Positions 1 through 10,384 of a stretch of DNA of 64,000 bases are shown here, one piece after another. The first letter of the stretch is position 1, and each line of letters starts with the position of its first letter. The stretch lies in the NCBI RefSeq assembly GCF_016909175.1, contig NZ_JAFBFI010000006.1, forward strand, positions 124,001 to 188,000, read 5' to 3'. The stretch comes from Peribacillus deserti. GTDB taxonomy: Bacteria > Bacillota > Bacilli > Bacillales > DSM-1321. The notes below the pieces were generated by a model. The model ran no database searches. It was not told the origin of the DNA and saw only the letters and a list, made by a program, of their open reading frames with translations. A program made the position numbers and the translations under genes.

Positions 1-889
1 CTTCAATAATCTCAGAAATCATAAGCTGATTACAAGGCTGCATCTGATCGCTGCCGATAATCGGCACATTAAAGACATCATCTTCGGATGCTTCGTCATA
101 ATATGCATGGCCGTGTGTAATCTTTATTTTTTCAGCATCTTCTGTAGTAGTTCTAAGTACGATAGAAAGATCCTTTGTTAAAGTTTCGCCGCCGATAGGG
201 ATTGCAAAGGTAGTCTTTAAGTGTCCCTGTTCAAAAACTGCAAGAGTAGTAGAACCTCCGCCTATGTCTACAAGTGCTACTCCGAGCTCCTTTTCGTCCT
301 TAGAGAGCACAAGAGAACCTGCTGCCAGCGGCTGAAGAGCTATATCCGTAATTTCAAGGCCTGCTCTTTCTACACAGCGCAAAGTATTATGTAATAATGT
401 TCTAAGACCTGTTATAAGTATGCCTTTCATTTCCAGACGGACACCAATCATGCCCCTAGGATCACTTATTTCTTCCAGCTCATCTACTTTGTAGTGGATA
501 GGGATTACGTCAATAATTTCCCGGTCGGAAGGTATTGTCAATAATTCTGCTGCCTCTCTTACACGTGCAACATCTTCTTCTGTGATTTCTTTATTGCTGC
601 TAGATACAGCTACAACACCATGGCATGGCTGAAGTGAGATATGATTGCCGCTGATTCCGACAACTACCCGCTTAATCTCCATTCCAACCATTCTCTCAGC
701 TTGCTCAACAGCTCTTTGAATAGAATGAACTGTTTCGTCGATATCGACAATAGAACCTTTTTTAATGCCTTCGGATTTAACGTTACCCACGCCGATTATG
801 TTTAATGTGTCGTTGACCATTTCCCCAATGATAACTTTTACACTGGATGTACCGATGTCAAGACTTACGTATATTTCATTGCTGTTCAT
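1..889 (-). CDS. ftsA: Cell division protein FtsA, 3' end cut by window edge
   Basis: Actin-like ATPase that tethers FtsZ filaments to the membrane and recruits the later divisome. About 296 N-terminal residues are present; the C-terminal amphipathic helix lies outside the window. The N-terminal phosphate-1 motif LDIGTSSVK and the later phosphate-2 motif VDIGGGSTT (near residue 205) identify the fold. The ATG at 887-889 is preceded by AAAGGAGGTG at good spacing. It is last in this part of the dcw cluster, 135 bases after sbp, with ftsZ expected next outside the window. Identification is firm; the only defect is the truncation by the window. Confidence 0.97.
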   Translation of the reverse strand, partial: MNSNEIYVSLDIGTSSVKVIIGEMVNDTLNIIGVGNVKSEGIKKGSIVDIDETVHSIQRAVEQAERMVGMEIKRVVVGISGNHISLQPCHGVVAVSSSNKEITEEDVARVREAAELLTIPSDREIIDVIPIHYKVDELEEISDPRGMIGVRLEMKGILITGLRTLLHNTLRCVERAGLEITDIALQPLAAGSLVLSKDEKELGVALVDIGGGSTTLAVFEQGHLKTTFAIPIGGETLTKDLSIVLRTTTEDAEKIKITHGHAYYDEASEDDVFNVPIIGSDQMQPCNQLMISEIIE

Positions 890-1024
890 TCTATGGCACC
901 TCCTTTAATTGAAAAAGTTTTTAAATAGAACAACCAACTATGAATTCAATATATAGAATAGTCTATAAGCTTTGAAATTACTAATAAAAACAATTCGTCA
1001 AAACCATATTAAACCCTTTAAAAA

Positions 1025-1390
1025 CTATAAATTTTTTTCTGGGGATTTCGACCATTTCGATAGCAAAATCCTTCTGATTACTGCAATATTTTGGAACAGC
1101 CTGACTCCAAATGCAAATACGGCAGCTAAATACAAGTCTACACCAAGATGAACACCTAGAAAAGCTAAACTTGCAGCTAATATAATATTAAAAAAGAATC
1201 CGGAAACAAACACCTTCTCATCATAAAGATTTTGAAGATAGGCCCTCATTCCTCCAAGTAAAGTATCCAAAGCAGCCAGAACCGCAATTGATAGATAGTT
1301 AGAATATTCATCGGGAATTCTAATATCTGTCAGCAGGCCCAGCATTACTCCAAGAATCAGCCCGAAAATAGGCAGCCACATTAGAATCAC
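1025..1390 (-). CDS. sbp: Small basic membrane protein Sbp (DUF1290)
   Basis: A 121-residue membrane protein with about three hydrophobic segments and a basic C-terminal tail (VIRRILLSKWSKS). Its position between ylxX and ftsA is exactly that of sbp in Bacillus subtilis. The molecular role is not established in the family; linkage to division genes suggests a function in envelope or division biology. It begins 4 bases after the ylxX stop, so the two are probably cotranscribed. Length and hydropathy fit the family, and nothing looks broken. Confidence 0.9.
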   Translation of the reverse strand: MILMWLPIFGLILGVMLGLLTDIRIPDEYSNYLSIAVLAALDTLLGGMRAYLQNLYDEKVFVSGFFFNIILAASLAFLGVHLGVDLYLAAVFAFGVRLFQNIAVIRRILLSKWSKSPEKNL

Positions 1391-1394
1391 CCCT

Positions 1395-2102
1395 TTATTC
1401 TTGTCCTGCAGGCTCTAAATACTTAATTTTTAGAGGATTTTGGTATGAGGGAACCGCAAGTTCTTTTACAGGATCCGATATCTCAACTGATAAATTATCT
1501 ATAAAAAACTGCTCTATTACTTTCGAAACCTTAATGCGGTCATGAAGATTCTGCGCATTACTAGACAGCACTCTCACTGTGATAGGATAACTTCCCAGAG
1601 AAAAGCCGCCAATTTTTGGTTCGCCATTTATCTCCCTTATCACGGTTGTATTAATAACTCTCTGGCCATTAATAGAGATATGTTCTGCATTGTACATATT
1701 AATCTCATTTAACAGCCTCTCCAATAATTCAGGGGAAATAGAATGGATGGTCTCCCCCAGAAGCTCTGCTTCCGGCAAAGGCTTGATCTTTATGACGATC
1801 CCTTCGCCAGTAACCTTGGTTTGTCCCGCTTCTTGTTTTAGTTCATTCAGAGTTTGTTTCAAGGCAGATTCCTTATTATGGCTTCTTTTAGTTTCATAGC
1901 TTGATGCCTGTTCCTCAAGCTCCCTGATTTCTGTTAAAAGCTTTGACTGCATCTGCTGTTCAGCCAGAATTTGGGTTCGCAGCTCCCATCCATCTCTAGT
2001 GTCTTTTATTTTTGGCTGTTTCACTGTCTGGAATTGGATGGCGAGCATAAGGCCCACAATGATGGAAATGCCAGTGAACCCCCACTTTATATCTTTCTTC
2101 AT
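1395..2102 (-). CDS. ylxX: DUF881 family protein YlxX
   Basis: Single-pass membrane protein of the DUF881 family: one N-terminal transmembrane helix (residues near 8-25), a coiled coil rich in E, Q and K, then a conserved domain containing the typical pattern EHISINGQRV. Function is unknown; DUF881 genes lie next to divIB and ftsA in Firmicutes. ATG at 2102 was chosen; a GTG three codons upstream (2111) is possible, because the only Shine-Dalgarno-like string (AGAAAG) is weak and lies nearer to it. It is a paralog of the gene just upstream, ylxW, with the same domain order. Confidence 0.88.
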   Translation of the reverse strand: MKKDIKWGFTGISIIVGLMLAIQFQTVKQPKIKDTRDGWELRTQILAEQQMQSKLLTEIRELEEQASSYETKRSHNKESALKQTLNELKQEAGQTKVTGEGIVIKIKPLPEAELLGETIHSISPELLERLLNEINMYNAEHISINGQRVINTTVIREINGEPKIGGFSLGSYPITVRVLSSNAQNLHDRIKVSKVIEQFFIDNLSVEISDPVKELAVPSYQNPLKIKYLEPAGQE

Positions 2103-2128
2103 CTGATTCACAGCTTTCTATTGGCAAA

Positions 2129-2824
2129 TTATTTACTGCCCAATACCGGTTCCATTATGATTTCTTCCATCTTTTCAACAGAAAAAATAATATTTTCGTT
2201 CACCAGCTGTTCCATGACACCGCCGCTTATATTAACTGCAGCCTCTAAAACGTCCGGGTCTCCAATGGCGGAAACAACAAATGGCGCAGGGTGCTGTGTT
2301 CCATCAATGGTTATAACAGGACCATTACAGACGATATAGGACTGCCGTGTCAGCCTCTGCCCATTTATAGCAACAGCCTGGGCGCCTGAGGCGTATAATT
2401 CATTGACCACTTTAAAAATGTGCTGTTCATGAACAATATAGTTATTTACATCCCCTGAGGAATTATAATCACCATCTGCCAGTGTAACTTCCAGCCCTTT
2501 GCCTTTAACCTTTACTTTCCCGAGGTACATTCTGTATTTATCCATCTCTTTTGTTATTTCAGAATAGTTATGAGCTTCCTTTGAAAGCTGTTTTTCCATA
2601 GAAGTAACTTCTTCCTGCCTGCTAAACAATTCTTTCTGAAGCTTCCGTGTCTTTTCTTCCTGCTCAACGAGATTTTCTCTTAGCTGAAAATCCCGGTCCC
2701 AGCTTTTATTAGATAATTTTGGCTGCTCGATTTTGTCTTTTGTAAGGTTATAAGAAAAGGCAATCATAAAGCCTAGTACAAGGCCGATAAGGGAGAGAAC
2801 AAAGTGCTTGCTTTTCACTTTCAT
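2129..2824 (-). CDS. ylxW: DUF881 family protein YlxW
   Basis: Paralog of YlxX: N-terminal transmembrane helix (HFVLSLIGLVLGFMIAFSY), an acidic and basic coiled coil to about residue 90, then the DUF881 domain with AVAINGQRLT. The longest frame would begin inside divIB. The ATG at 2822-2824 was preferred because AAGGGG sits at suitable spacing and the start falls one base after the divIB stop (TGA at 2826-2828), implying translational coupling. The role is unknown; two DUF881 genes in tandem between divIB and sbp is the usual Bacillus arrangement. Confidence 0.87.
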   Translation of the reverse strand: MKVKSKHFVLSLIGLVLGFMIAFSYNLTKDKIEQPKLSNKSWDRDFQLRENLVEQEEKTRKLQKELFSRQEEVTSMEKQLSKEAHNYSEITKEMDKYRMYLGKVKVKGKGLEVTLADGDYNSSGDVNNYIVHEQHIFKVVNELYASGAQAVAINGQRLTRQSYIVCNGPVITIDGTQHPAPFVVSAIGDPDVLEAAVNISGGVMEQLVNENIIFSVEKMEEIIMEPVLGSK

Positions 2825-2825
2825 C

Positions 2826-3620
2826 TCACTCGTTCCCCTTCCTATCAGTACCTTTCTTGCTGTCATTGTCCCCTTTTTCGTACGCTTTAAAATACGAACC
2901 TACCTCAAGGTCAATGACTCCCTTAACGTCTGGGTCCAGCTGGCTGATAATGGATGGGTAGTGGACCAGCTTGTCCGACAGGCTCCTGCTTGTTGCATTC
3001 ACTTCAAATCCGTCATTCATATAAATAACCAGATGGTAGGGATCGGTCTTCTTGGGATCATTATAAATCTCAGAAACCGAGTTTAATATTTCAGGAGGAA
3101 GCTTAGACAGCTCCATAACCAATTGAGATAAAGCATCTCCTTTTGAAAAATCAACCAGGATTGGAGCGTAATCGGGCAGGTCACCCTTAGCTAAAGGTTT
3201 AAGAAGTTCCCCGCTTTGGAGAATAGGATAGTATCTTGATTCTCTTGATAAATACCCTATCCTTCTGTATTCTTCAACCTGAATATTAACATGATTTGGA
3301 AAAGCTAAAGACACTTTAGCCGATTTTATTTGCGGATCCCGCTTCAAACGGCGCCAGACACCCTCTTTATCTATATCCCAAATATTGTCGCCTTTAGATA
3401 GTCCGCTGAGAGCTTGGATATGCGCCTCAGCAATATATTTGTTTCCTTGTATACGAATATCCTTAATGTGGCTTAAGGGGGATTGCAGATACACAACGGC
3501 GCCAATCAGCAGGAAAAAGAAAGACAGCAGCATGATCAGCCTTTTATTGGCTTTTCTTTTACGAATTTGTTTAAGTTTGGGAATTCGTTCTTCGATCGAA
3601 ACGATGTTGCCCTTCTCCAC
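2826..3620 (-). CDS. divIB: Divisome protein DivIB (FtsQ family)
   Basis: Bitopic membrane protein of the DivIB-DivIC-FtsL complex that controls septal peptidoglycan synthesis. It shows a basic cytoplasmic tail (residues 1-27), one transmembrane helix (about 28-46), then the POTRA domain beginning IKDIRIQGNKYI, followed by the FtsQ beta domain. Its 264 residues are normal for the family. The start is GTG at 3618-3620 with AGAGGTG just upstream. It lies between murB and ylxW as in Bacillus subtilis. A gap of about 200 bases separates it from murB, in which no further gene was seen. Confidence 0.93.
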   Translation of the reverse strand: MEKGNIVSIEERIPKLKQIRKRKANKRLIMLLSFFFLLIGAVVYLQSPLSHIKDIRIQGNKYIAEAHIQALSGLSKGDNIWDIDKEGVWRRLKRDPQIKSAKVSLAFPNHVNIQVEEYRRIGYLSRESRYYPILQSGELLKPLAKGDLPDYAPILVDFSKGDALSQLVMELSKLPPEILNSVSEIYNDPKKTDPYHLVIYMNDGFEVNATSRSLSDKLVHYPSIISQLDPDVKGVIDLEVGSYFKAYEKGDNDSKKGTDRKGNE

Positions 3621-3818
3621 TATTTCACCTCTCCCAACAACACTTCACATAAAATTATAAGAGGTCTTTATGTAAATGCTAAACCGGCCCAGCAGCTTCT
3701 CGATTCATATTCTTCACACACTGAAGCAACCCCTTATTTGATGTTCTTACTGGGTCAGCTTAAGTTTTTCTGATGAATAATTATACCACATTTCCAAGGA
3801 AATCTGAGGGTTTCCCTT

Positions 3819-4727
3819 TTATTTTCTTCCAATAATTTCAACCTCAGTCTCCATCTTGATTCCGTATTTATCAAAAATCGTGTCTTTAATATGCTGAATC
3901 AATGCTAAAACGTCCTCAGCGGTAGCTCCGCCAGCATTCACAATAAAATTACCATGCATATCAGATATTTTTGCTCCGCCTATAGAATGGCCCTTAAGCC
4001 CCGACTCTTCAATCAATCTGCCTGCATAGGATGGAAGAGGGTTTCTAAAGATACTGCCTGCACATGGATGATTATAAGGCTGTGTCTCTTTCCGGTAATT
4101 TTTATTATTTCTGATTTCCTCCACAATTTTCTCACGGTCGCCTTCACGTAATGAAAAAACTGCTTCGATCACGATGCCGGGTTTTCCTGTCTGAAGAATA
4201 GAGGTGCGGTATGAGAATTCCATTTCCTCCTTGGTCAGCCAGGCAATAGTGGCATCTTCAAACAATACACGGGCTTTTACAAGAATATTTGAAATATCAG
4301 AACCATGAGCTCCGGCATTCATATATACGGCACCGCCGACTGATCCTGGAATCCCGCCTGCAAATTCAAGCCCTGAAAGACCCTTCTTGCTTATCTGAGT
4401 AGCAAGGCTCACAAGGGAATAACCGGCACCCGCTTTAATTTCCGTACCATTTATTTCTAAATCAGAAAGTCCAGAGCTGAGTTTTATGACAGCTCCTTCA
4501 ATCCCATTATCAGAAACAAGCAAATTGGATCCCCTGCCGATGGCCCGCCATTTTATATGGTACTTTTTAATGACCTTCATCGTTTTTTCAAGGTTTTCTA
4601 TGGAAGATGGTTCGACAAATAATTCTGCAGGACCACCGATTTTCATGGTTGTATGGCTTGCAAGCGCTTCGTTCTCCAAAACCTTTCCAACATTCAATTC
4701 TCTAAGTTCTCGTATAGCTTCTTTCAT
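3819..4727 (-). CDS. murB: UDP-N-acetylenolpyruvoylglucosamine reductase
   Basis: FAD-dependent cytoplasmic enzyme that reduces UDP-GlcNAc-enolpyruvate to UDP-MurNAc with NADPH. The FAD-binding PCMH-type domain shows [13 protein letters not shown]; the C-terminal MurB domain has the proton-donor serine in CAGSIFRNP and the conserved acidic end ETEVEIIG. The 302-residue length and lack of the extra Tyr-loop fit type II MurB of Gram-positives. The ATG is preceded by AAAGGG. It lies between murG and divIB in the same transcriptional direction. Confidence 0.96.
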   Translation of the reverse strand: MKEAIRELRELNVGKVLENEALASHTTMKIGGPAELFVEPSSIENLEKTMKVIKKYHIKWRAIGRGSNLLVSDNGIEGAVIKLSSGLSDLEINGTEIKAGAGYSLVSLATQISKKGLSGLEFAGGIPGSVGGAVYMNAGAHGSDISNILVKARVLFEDATIAWLTKEEMEFSYRTSILQTGKPGIVIEAVFSLREGDREKIVEEIRNNKNYRKETQPYNHPCAGSIFRNPLPSYAGRLIEESGLKGHSIGGAKISDMHGNFIVNAGGATAEDVLALIQHIKDTIFDKYGIKMETEVEIIGRK

Positions 4728-4889
4728 TTCTACCGCCCTTTCTATTTACAGGTTCAGCCCATAAGAAAAGCAGATTAGTATTCCTGTTACTGGAGCCTTC
4801 ATCTGCTTTAAACTAAATTTTTTCTATAGTTTATGATTCTTAAGCGAACCAAGTGCAAAAGACCTATTAACTCATATATTTCAGATTCA

Positions 4890-5984
4890 TTATTTCTTAT
4901 TTAATTCCTGCATTAGCTGATATAGCCTGTCAGCCGAATCAGGAACTCCCTGGCTTTTGGCTGCAGCCCTCATGTCAATATGTTTCACTGCATCCAGAAT
5001 GATGGAGTCTATCATTTTCACAAGATTCCCGCCTGTCAGATCTTTTTCAAGGATAATTTCAGCAGCTCCATGTTCACTTAAGGCTCTGGCATTTTTTTCT
5101 TGATGGTTATCCGTTACATATGGACTTGGAATCAGAATGCTTGGAATGCCTAATGCGGTAAGCTCAGCAAGAGTTGTAGCCCCAGCACGAGTTACGGCCA
5201 GGTCAATCCCTGATAAAACTTCTGGCATATTGTGTACAAATGCTTTTATAACCACGTTTTCCGGGTTGGCATTTAGTTCTATTTCTTTAAGAATCGATTC
5301 ATAATGGACCTCGCCGGTTATATAGAGGATCTGGTAAGGTTTCTCTCTTAATTCGGCCAGCACTTTTATCACTGCATTATTTATGGGTTTCGCGCCACGG
5401 CTTCCCCCAAAAATTAAAACCGTTTTTTTGTACGGATCCATCCCCAGAGCAACAAGACCTTTTTTGCCTTTATAGTCAATAACCTCTGAAGCCCTTGGAT
5501 TTCCTGTCATAACGGTCTTTTCACCTGGAAAAAACGGCTTCGCTTCTTCAAAGCATACGGCTATTTTATCTACATATCTGCTTAAAAATTTATTAGTCAG
5601 TCCGGGAACACTATTCTGTTCGTGAATGACTGTAGGAATTCCCAATTTTGCTGCTGCATAAACAACAGGTCCGCACACATAGCCGCCGGTTCCAATCACA
5701 ACATCCGGCTTAAATTCTCGTAATATCTTCTTACTATCTTTAACACCCTTTAAAAACCTAAACACCGTTTTAACATTTTCGAAGGAGACTTTCCTTTTAA
5801 AACCCGTAATGTGTATGGATTTAAAGGGGATGTTTTCCCGCGGGACAATACTGCTCTCCAGTCCGTTTTCCGTACCTATATAAAGAAAGGAAGCTTTTTT
5901 ATTCCTCTTTTTTATTTCACGGATTAATGCCAGGGCAGGGTATATATGGCCCCCGGTTCCGCCACCACTAACTGCGATTCTCAT
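4890..5984 (-). CDS. murG: Lipid II synthase MurG (GlcNAc transferase)
   Basis: Peripheral membrane glycosyltransferase (GT28) that adds GlcNAc from UDP-GlcNAc to lipid I, giving lipid II. The N-terminal glycine-rich lipid-I loop [14 protein letters not shown], the second G-loop [11 protein letters not shown] and the C-terminal donor-binding region with [11 protein letters not shown] and [10 protein letters not shown] are all present. The 364 residues match the family. GAGGTGA lies 11 bases before the ATG. The gap upstream to spoVE is unusually long (629 bases) and contains a dispersed repeat, so murG may have its own promoter. Confidence 0.97.
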   Translation of the reverse strand: MRIAVSGGGTGGHIYPALALIREIKKRNKKASFLYIGTENGLESSIVPRENIPFKSIHITGFKRKVSFENVKTVFRFLKGVKDSKKILREFKPDVVIGTGGYVCGPVVYAAAKLGIPTVIHEQNSVPGLTNKFLSRYVDKIAVCFEEAKPFFPGEKTVMTGNPRASEVIDYKGKKGLVALGMDPYKKTVLIFGGSRGAKPINNAVIKVLAELREKPYQILYITGEVHYESILKEIELNANPENVVIKAFVHNMPEVLSGIDLAVTRAGATTLAELTALGIPSILIPSPYVTDNHQEKNARALSEHGAAEIILEKDLTGGNLVKMIDSIILDAVKHIDMRAAAKSQGVPDSADRLYQLMQELNKK

Positions 5985-6221
5985 TATTTGAAGTCACCTC
6001 AAGTTTTTTAAACAACTGCAAGCCTTTTTATTCAGGTTTCTTTATATCAGAAAAAAACAAAATACAGCCTGTCTCGTACTTGTACCTCACACAGCGGCTG
6101 ATCTGCACCGATAAGGCCTGAAGCCCAAATCATGCAGCTGAACATTTCATTAACTTTATCATTATATTTTTTTAAATCAAATAGTTAAATGATAATTTAG
6201 GAATAGCCTGATGTCGTGATT

Positions 6222-6432
6222 TCTAGCTCCGAACTGACTCCCTCAAGTCATAAGCCAAGCCCTGCCCGAAGGCAAAGTGCACCTTCAAGCAGTCCTCGTC
6301 TTATGCTAGTCGGATGGCTGCTTTTCAGTCAATGATGTGTTTGCAATTAATGCGATATACATTGTTCGTTAATGATAAATTTTTTTGAAAGCACCGTTCT
6401 CGCTTGTACACCGTTCTCCGCTTTTCCCTATT
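6222..6432 (-). repeat. Copy R1 of the dispersed hairpin repeat
   Basis: In minus orientation this stretch contains the family landmarks: AAAAGCGGAGAACGGTG, TGAAAAGCAG, GCATAAGACGAG, TTGGCTTATGAC and GGAGCTAG. The inner stem of this copy (CTGCTTGAAGG with CCTTCGGGCAG, two G-U wobbles) differs in sequence from the other copies but pairs equally well. It occupies the murG-spoVE gap. The remainder of the 5985-6613 gap shows no gene. Confidence 0.75.
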
Positions 6433-6558
6433 ATACTATATTCTAAACAGGGCCTGTTTTCCAACTCAAATATTACTATTTATCATTCATAACTTCTGGT
6501 AGAACTTCCTTTTTATTGATGCAAAAGCTTGAATTCCCTGCTCAGGTACTAGTAAAGA

Positions 6559-6586
6559 AGCCCTGCAGGCCTAAGTCTGCAGAGCT
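6559..6586 (-). terminator. Intrinsic terminator after spoVE
   Basis: Read on the minus strand, AGCTCTGCAG pairs with CTGCAGGGCT around an 8-base loop, followed by TTCTTT. The stem is strong and the T-tract imperfect. It lies about 30 bases past the spoVE stop. Confidence 0.7.
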
Positions 6587-6613
6587 CTTTTCTTCCCTAT
6601 TCTAAAACCCTGC

Positions 6614-7714
6614 TCAATATCTCGAGTATCTGCTGATGTTTAATAATACCCCGATTGCCATTAACATTAACGTCAGTGAAGAACCTCCATAGCTTAAAAA
6701 AGGAAGGGTTATTCCTGTAACCGGCATTAATCCTGTTACCACTCCGATATTAATCATTACCTGAATAGCAACCATGGCAATGATTCCAACAGCGAGAAAG
6801 CTGCCATAGAGATCGGGTGCTCCAAGTGATATCCTGATTCCCCTCCACAATAATAGAGCAAATAGCAGGATAACAAAGGAACCTCCTATAAAACCTAATT
6901 CTTCAGACAGAATAGCAAAAATAAAATCTGTCTGAGGTTCTGGAAGATAAAAAAACTTTTGACGGCTCTGCCCAAGCCCTAGGCCAAATAATCCTCCCGG
7001 TCCAATCGCATACAGAGATTGAATGATTTGAAATCCGCTCCCCAGCGGGTCCTGCCACGGATCAAGAAAAGAGGTGATCCTCTTAATCCTGTACGGTGCC
7101 GACAATATAAGGCCGACAAAGCCAGCGACCCCCATCAATCCCAGCCAAGAAAAGTGGCTGATTCGCGCTCCCGATACAAAGATCATTACAATACAAGTGC
7201 CGGTCATAACGGTGCCTGTCCCCAAATCCGGCTGGAGCATAATAAAGCCGAAAGCCACAAATACGAGAGATAATGCAGGCAGGAGCCCCGATTTAAACGA
7301 GGTAATATATTTTTGCCTCTCTGAGAGAAATTTCGCTAGAAAAGCAATCATAGCAAGCTTCATAAACTCCGATGGCTGAATCGAAAAAGCTCCGACTCCA
7401 ATCCAGCTCCTGGAACCGTTCCGCACCATGCCCACTCCTGGAATGAGGACGGCAATTAAAAGTACAAAGCAGACAATCAGGATGATTTTTGACCATGTCC
7501 GCCATGTCCAATAATCAACGTTCATAATAAAAAACATGGCTAAGATTCCTACACCGGCAAAAAGAATTTGCCGTTTGGCAAAGAAAAAAGAATCATTAAA
7601 TTTGTAATCCGCCCAAATGGCGCTCGCACTGTACACCATAATAAGGCCAACTGCCAGGAGCCCTAGTGTCACGATGATTAATATGAAATCCGGGTTCGAC
7701 TTTTTTAAAGGCAC
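6614..7714 (-). CDS. spoVE: Sporulation SEDS glycosyltransferase SpoVE
   Basis: Polytopic SEDS-family peptidoglycan glycosyltransferase that works with SpoVD to build spore cortex. About ten transmembrane segments are visible, with family motifs IQPSEFMKLA, DLGTGTV, LYAIGPGGLFG and LPFLSYGGSS. Start and length (366 residues from the GTG at 7712-7714, preceded by AGAGGTG) agree with SpoVE. The longer open frame starts at 7777 and adds a non-homologous N-terminus next to a terminator, so it was rejected. The gene sits between murD and murG, the SpoVE position in Bacillus; close resemblance to remembered SpoVE rather than FtsW supports the name. It is expected to be sigma-E controlled, though no convincing promoter was picked out. 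Confidence 0.94.
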   Translation of the reverse strand: MPLKKSNPDFILIIVTLGLLAVGLIMVYSASAIWADYKFNDSFFFAKRQILFAGVGILAMFFIMNVDYWTWRTWSKIILIVCFVLLIAVLIPGVGMVRNGSRSWIGVGAFSIQPSEFMKLAMIAFLAKFLSERQKYITSFKSGLLPALSLVFVAFGFIMLQPDLGTGTVMTGTCIVMIFVSGARISHFSWLGLMGVAGFVGLILSAPYRIKRITSFLDPWQDPLGSGFQIIQSLYAIGPGGLFGLGLGQSRQKFFYLPEPQTDFIFAILSEELGFIGGSFVILLFALLLWRGIRISLGAPDLYGSFLAVGIIAMVAIQVMINIGVVTGLMPVTGITLPFLSYGGSSLTLMLMAIGVLLNISRYSRY

Positions 7715-7783
7715 GGTATACACCTCTGGCTGGTAGATTTGAGCCGGCAAGCAGAGATAGGCAAGTTTTTTTGGCATAACAAA

Positions 7784-7810
7784 AGACGATAAAGAAAATC
7801 TCTATCGTCT
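7784..7810 (-). terminator. Intrinsic terminator between murD and spoVE
   Basis: On the minus strand AGACGATA and TATCGTCT form an 8 bp stem followed by TTTGTT. It lies past the murD stop and before the spoVE GTG, which separates spoVE from vegetative readthrough and supports the shorter spoVE start. Confidence 0.7.
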
Positions 7811-7914
7811 CAGTTACTATGCTGAACACACAAAGGAGGTGTGAAGCTTTAGCACCTTAACGGCGTTTGGCTGACAAATAATATGGCAGCTGCTTCAATT
7901 CTGTAACCAAGCTC

Positions 7915-9267
7915 TTACTTAAGTCTATGCACTGCCTCCATAAACATGTCTCCTCTGACCTCAAAAGTTTTATATTGGTCCCAGCTTGCACATGCTGGAG
8001 AAAGAAGAATGCAATCGCCCTCTTCTGAGAGTTCGAATGCTGCAGGAACGGCCGCCTCTACATTATCGACACGTTTGATCGTAGTTATTCCCGCTTCTCT
8101 CGCTGCACGTTCTAGTTTTGGGGCAGTCTGGCCAAAAGTAATTAAAGCTTTAACATTCTTTAAGGCAGGCTTCAGCTCATCAAATTCATTTCCGCGGTCC
8201 AAACCGCCGGCAAGAAGAATAGTCGGTTCCTTAAAGGATGTTAATGCAGCTGCCGCTGATAAAATATTAGTTGCTTTAGAATCATTGTAAAACGTTCTAT
8301 TCTCGATTTCAGCGACAAATTGCAGACGGTGCCGAACTCCTGTAAATGTAGTCAACACCTTATGTATCGCTTCGTTAGGCACACCACTCAGCTTTGAAAC
8401 AGCTATTGCTGACAAAATATTCTCCTGGTTATGCTTACCGGGAAGTACAACGTCAGACACTGCGATGACTTTTTCCCCTCTAAAGCACATATACCCGTCA
8501 TCAATATACGCCCCGTTCTCCATGATCTTTTCGGTTGAGAATGGCACAAGGATAGCTTTTGACTGCCTTGCAAGCTCGATTACGCCAGGCTGGTCCGCGT
8601 TATAGACAAAATAATCATCTTCTGTCTGCGCCTTTCCTATTGCACCTTTTGCCTTAGCGTATTCCGCTTTCGTCCCATGATAATCCAGATGGGCATCGTA
8701 AAGGTTGGTTAGGACAGCTATATGAGGCCTAAACTTCTCTATCCCCATTAACTGAAAAGATGACAGCTCGATGACGATAACGTCATCTTTGCGGGCTTTT
8801 TCGGCCACACCAGATGCAACCGTTCCAATATTGCCAGCAATTAAGGGATTCTTGTTCCCTGCATTAAGCATGTCAAAGATAATGGTAGTAGTGGTCGTCT
8901 TCCCATTGGTTCCGGTTATTCCAATAAAAGGAGCCTCCGAAATTTGATAAGCAAGTTCAACCTCCGTAATAACTGGAATTCCTTTTGCTATAGCTCCCTT
9001 AACAAGTGGAATGCTATAGGGAATACCAGGATTTTTAACAATTAATTCAAAGCCTTCATCCAGCAGTTCAATAGGATGGTCACCGCAGATAACCTTAATT
9101 CCCTGTTCAACCAGCTCGCCTGCATCAGGATTTTCTGATACTGGATTTTTATCATTTACCGTTACAAAAGCGCCCAGTTTATGCAGTATAGTGGCAGCGG
9201 TGACGCCGCTTTTTGCTAAACCCAGTACTAGTACTTTTTTTCTTAGATATTTCGTTACTTCTTTCAC
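7915..9267 (-). CDS. murD: UDP-MurNAc-L-alanine:D-glutamate ligase
   Basis: Cytoplasmic Mur ligase adding D-Glu to UDP-MurNAc-L-Ala. Domain order is Rossmann-like UDP-binding N-terminus (VLGLAKSG), central ATPase with P-loop [13 protein letters not shown] at residues 116-128, then the C-terminal ligand domain. Its 450 residues are normal. The start is GTG at 9265-9267, abutting the mraY stop (TAA at 9268-9270), with AGAGGTG inside the end of mraY, so translation is probably coupled. It is followed by a terminator before spoVE. Confidence 0.96.
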   Translation of the reverse strand: MKEVTKYLRKKVLVLGLAKSGVTAATILHKLGAFVTVNDKNPVSENPDAGELVEQGIKVICGDHPIELLDEGFELIVKNPGIPYSIPLVKGAIAKGIPVITEVELAYQISEAPFIGITGTNGKTTTTTIIFDMLNAGNKNPLIAGNIGTVASGVAEKARKDDVIVIELSSFQLMGIEKFRPHIAVLTNLYDAHLDYHGTKAEYAKAKGAIGKAQTEDDYFVYNADQPGVIELARQSKAILVPFSTEKIMENGAYIDDGYMCFRGEKVIAVSDVVLPGKHNQENILSAIAVSKLSGVPNEAIHKVLTTFTGVRHRLQFVAEIENRTFYNDSKATNILSAAAALTSFKEPTILLAGGLDRGNEFDELKPALKNVKALITFGQTAPKLERAAREAGITTIKRVDNVEAAVPAAFELSEEGDCILLSPACASWDQYKTFEVRGDMFMEAVHRLK

Positions 9268-10245
9268 TTATAACCACACCTCTAAATAGATTCCTAAAAC
9301 AGCAAACAAAAATCCGACCGACCAGAAGGTAACAACGACTCTCCATTCAGACCAGCCTACCAGCTCATAATGATGATGAAGCGGGCTCATTTTAAAGATC
9401 CTCTTACCAGTGGTTTTAAATGAAATAACCTGGAGAATGACGGATAGAGTCTCAATGACAAATACCCCCGCAATGATAATCAACAGCAGCTCAAGCTTTG
9501 TAAGCATCGCCACAGTAGCAAGCGCTCCTCCAAGAGCAAGAGACCCTGTATCTCCCATAAAAACTTTCGCAGGATGGGCATTGAAAACCAGAAACCCGAG
9601 GACTGCTCCAGCCATGGCCATACTGAATATAGCAACATCATACTGAGACTGATTCCAGGCAAGTACTGCGAAAGCACCGAAAGCTATAGCCGAAGTCCCT
9701 GATAAAAGGCCGTCAAGTCCATCTGTTAAATTCGTAGCGTTAGAGAAGCCAACCAGCCAGAAAATGACAATCGCTACATACAGCCAGCTTAAATCAAAAG
9801 ATAGATCAGTGCCCGGTATGACTATTTCAGGACTGAAATGTTCGCTTGTTCTAAAAATTAAGAAGAAGATAATGGCAATTACAACCTGCCCAAAAAGCTT
9901 TTGCTTAGACGTGAGTCCAAGATTTCTTTTCATAACGACTTTAATAAAATCATCAAGAAAACCAAGCAGCCCAAATCCAAGGGTTACAAGAAGGAGCAGA
10001 TATATCTCAATAGAAGTTTCTGAAAACTTCGCTGTCATAATTAAACTGGTGACCGTAACCGCCAGGAGAATCATAAGGCCCCCCATAGTAGGAGTACCTG
10101 ATTTTTTCTGATGTGATTTAGGACCTTCATCACGAATGCTCTGTCCGAATTTTAATCTTCTCAAGAAAGGTATAAAAACCGGAGAGAGAAGAACCGTAAT
10201 TAAAAATCCCATTACAATCGTAAATAATAAAACTTGCACTAACAT
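9268..10245 (-). CDS. mraY: Phospho-MurNAc-pentapeptide translocase
   Basis: Polytopic membrane enzyme that transfers phospho-MurNAc-pentapeptide to undecaprenyl phosphate, making lipid I. Diagnostic motifs are present in order: [12 protein letters not shown] near the N-terminus, the catalytic [31 protein letters not shown] and the C-terminal PLHHHYE. The 325 residues and about ten transmembrane helices are standard. It lies between murE and murD as expected. Confidence 0.97.
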   Translation of the reverse strand: MLVQVLLFTIVMGFLITVLLSPVFIPFLRRLKFGQSIRDEGPKSHQKKSGTPTMGGLMILLAVTVTSLIMTAKFSETSIEIYLLLLVTLGFGLLGFLDDFIKVVMKRNLGLTSKQKLFGQVVIAIIFFLIFRTSEHFSPEIVIPGTDLSFDLSWLYVAIVIFWLVGFSNATNLTDGLDGLLSGTSAIAFGAFAVLAWNQSQYDVAIFSMAMAGAVLGFLVFNAHPAKVFMGDTGSLALGGALATVAMLTKLELLLIIIAGVFVIETLSVILQVISFKTTGKRIFKMSPLHHHYELVGWSEWRVVVTFWSVGFLFAVLGIYLEVWL

Positions 10246-10384
10246 GAACTGGTTCCCTCTTTCCTATTGCAATCAATCATTTTCATCAAAATTAAAATAT
10301 GTTTTTCTCTCTTTTTTCAGAATAATATAAAGCAAAACAGTTGAAAAATTCACCAAGGACACATAACTGCATTTGTTCAAGGTG

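Noticed and set aside
890-1024. Sigma-A or sigma-H promoter before ftsA
   Set aside because: TTGACG is present on the minus strand, but no -10 element lies at acceptable spacing, and no sigma-H pattern was convincing.
7715-7777. N-terminal extension of spoVE
   Set aside because: It begins next to a terminator and lacks a ribosome site, whereas the GTG at 7714 has AGAGGTG and gives the family length.
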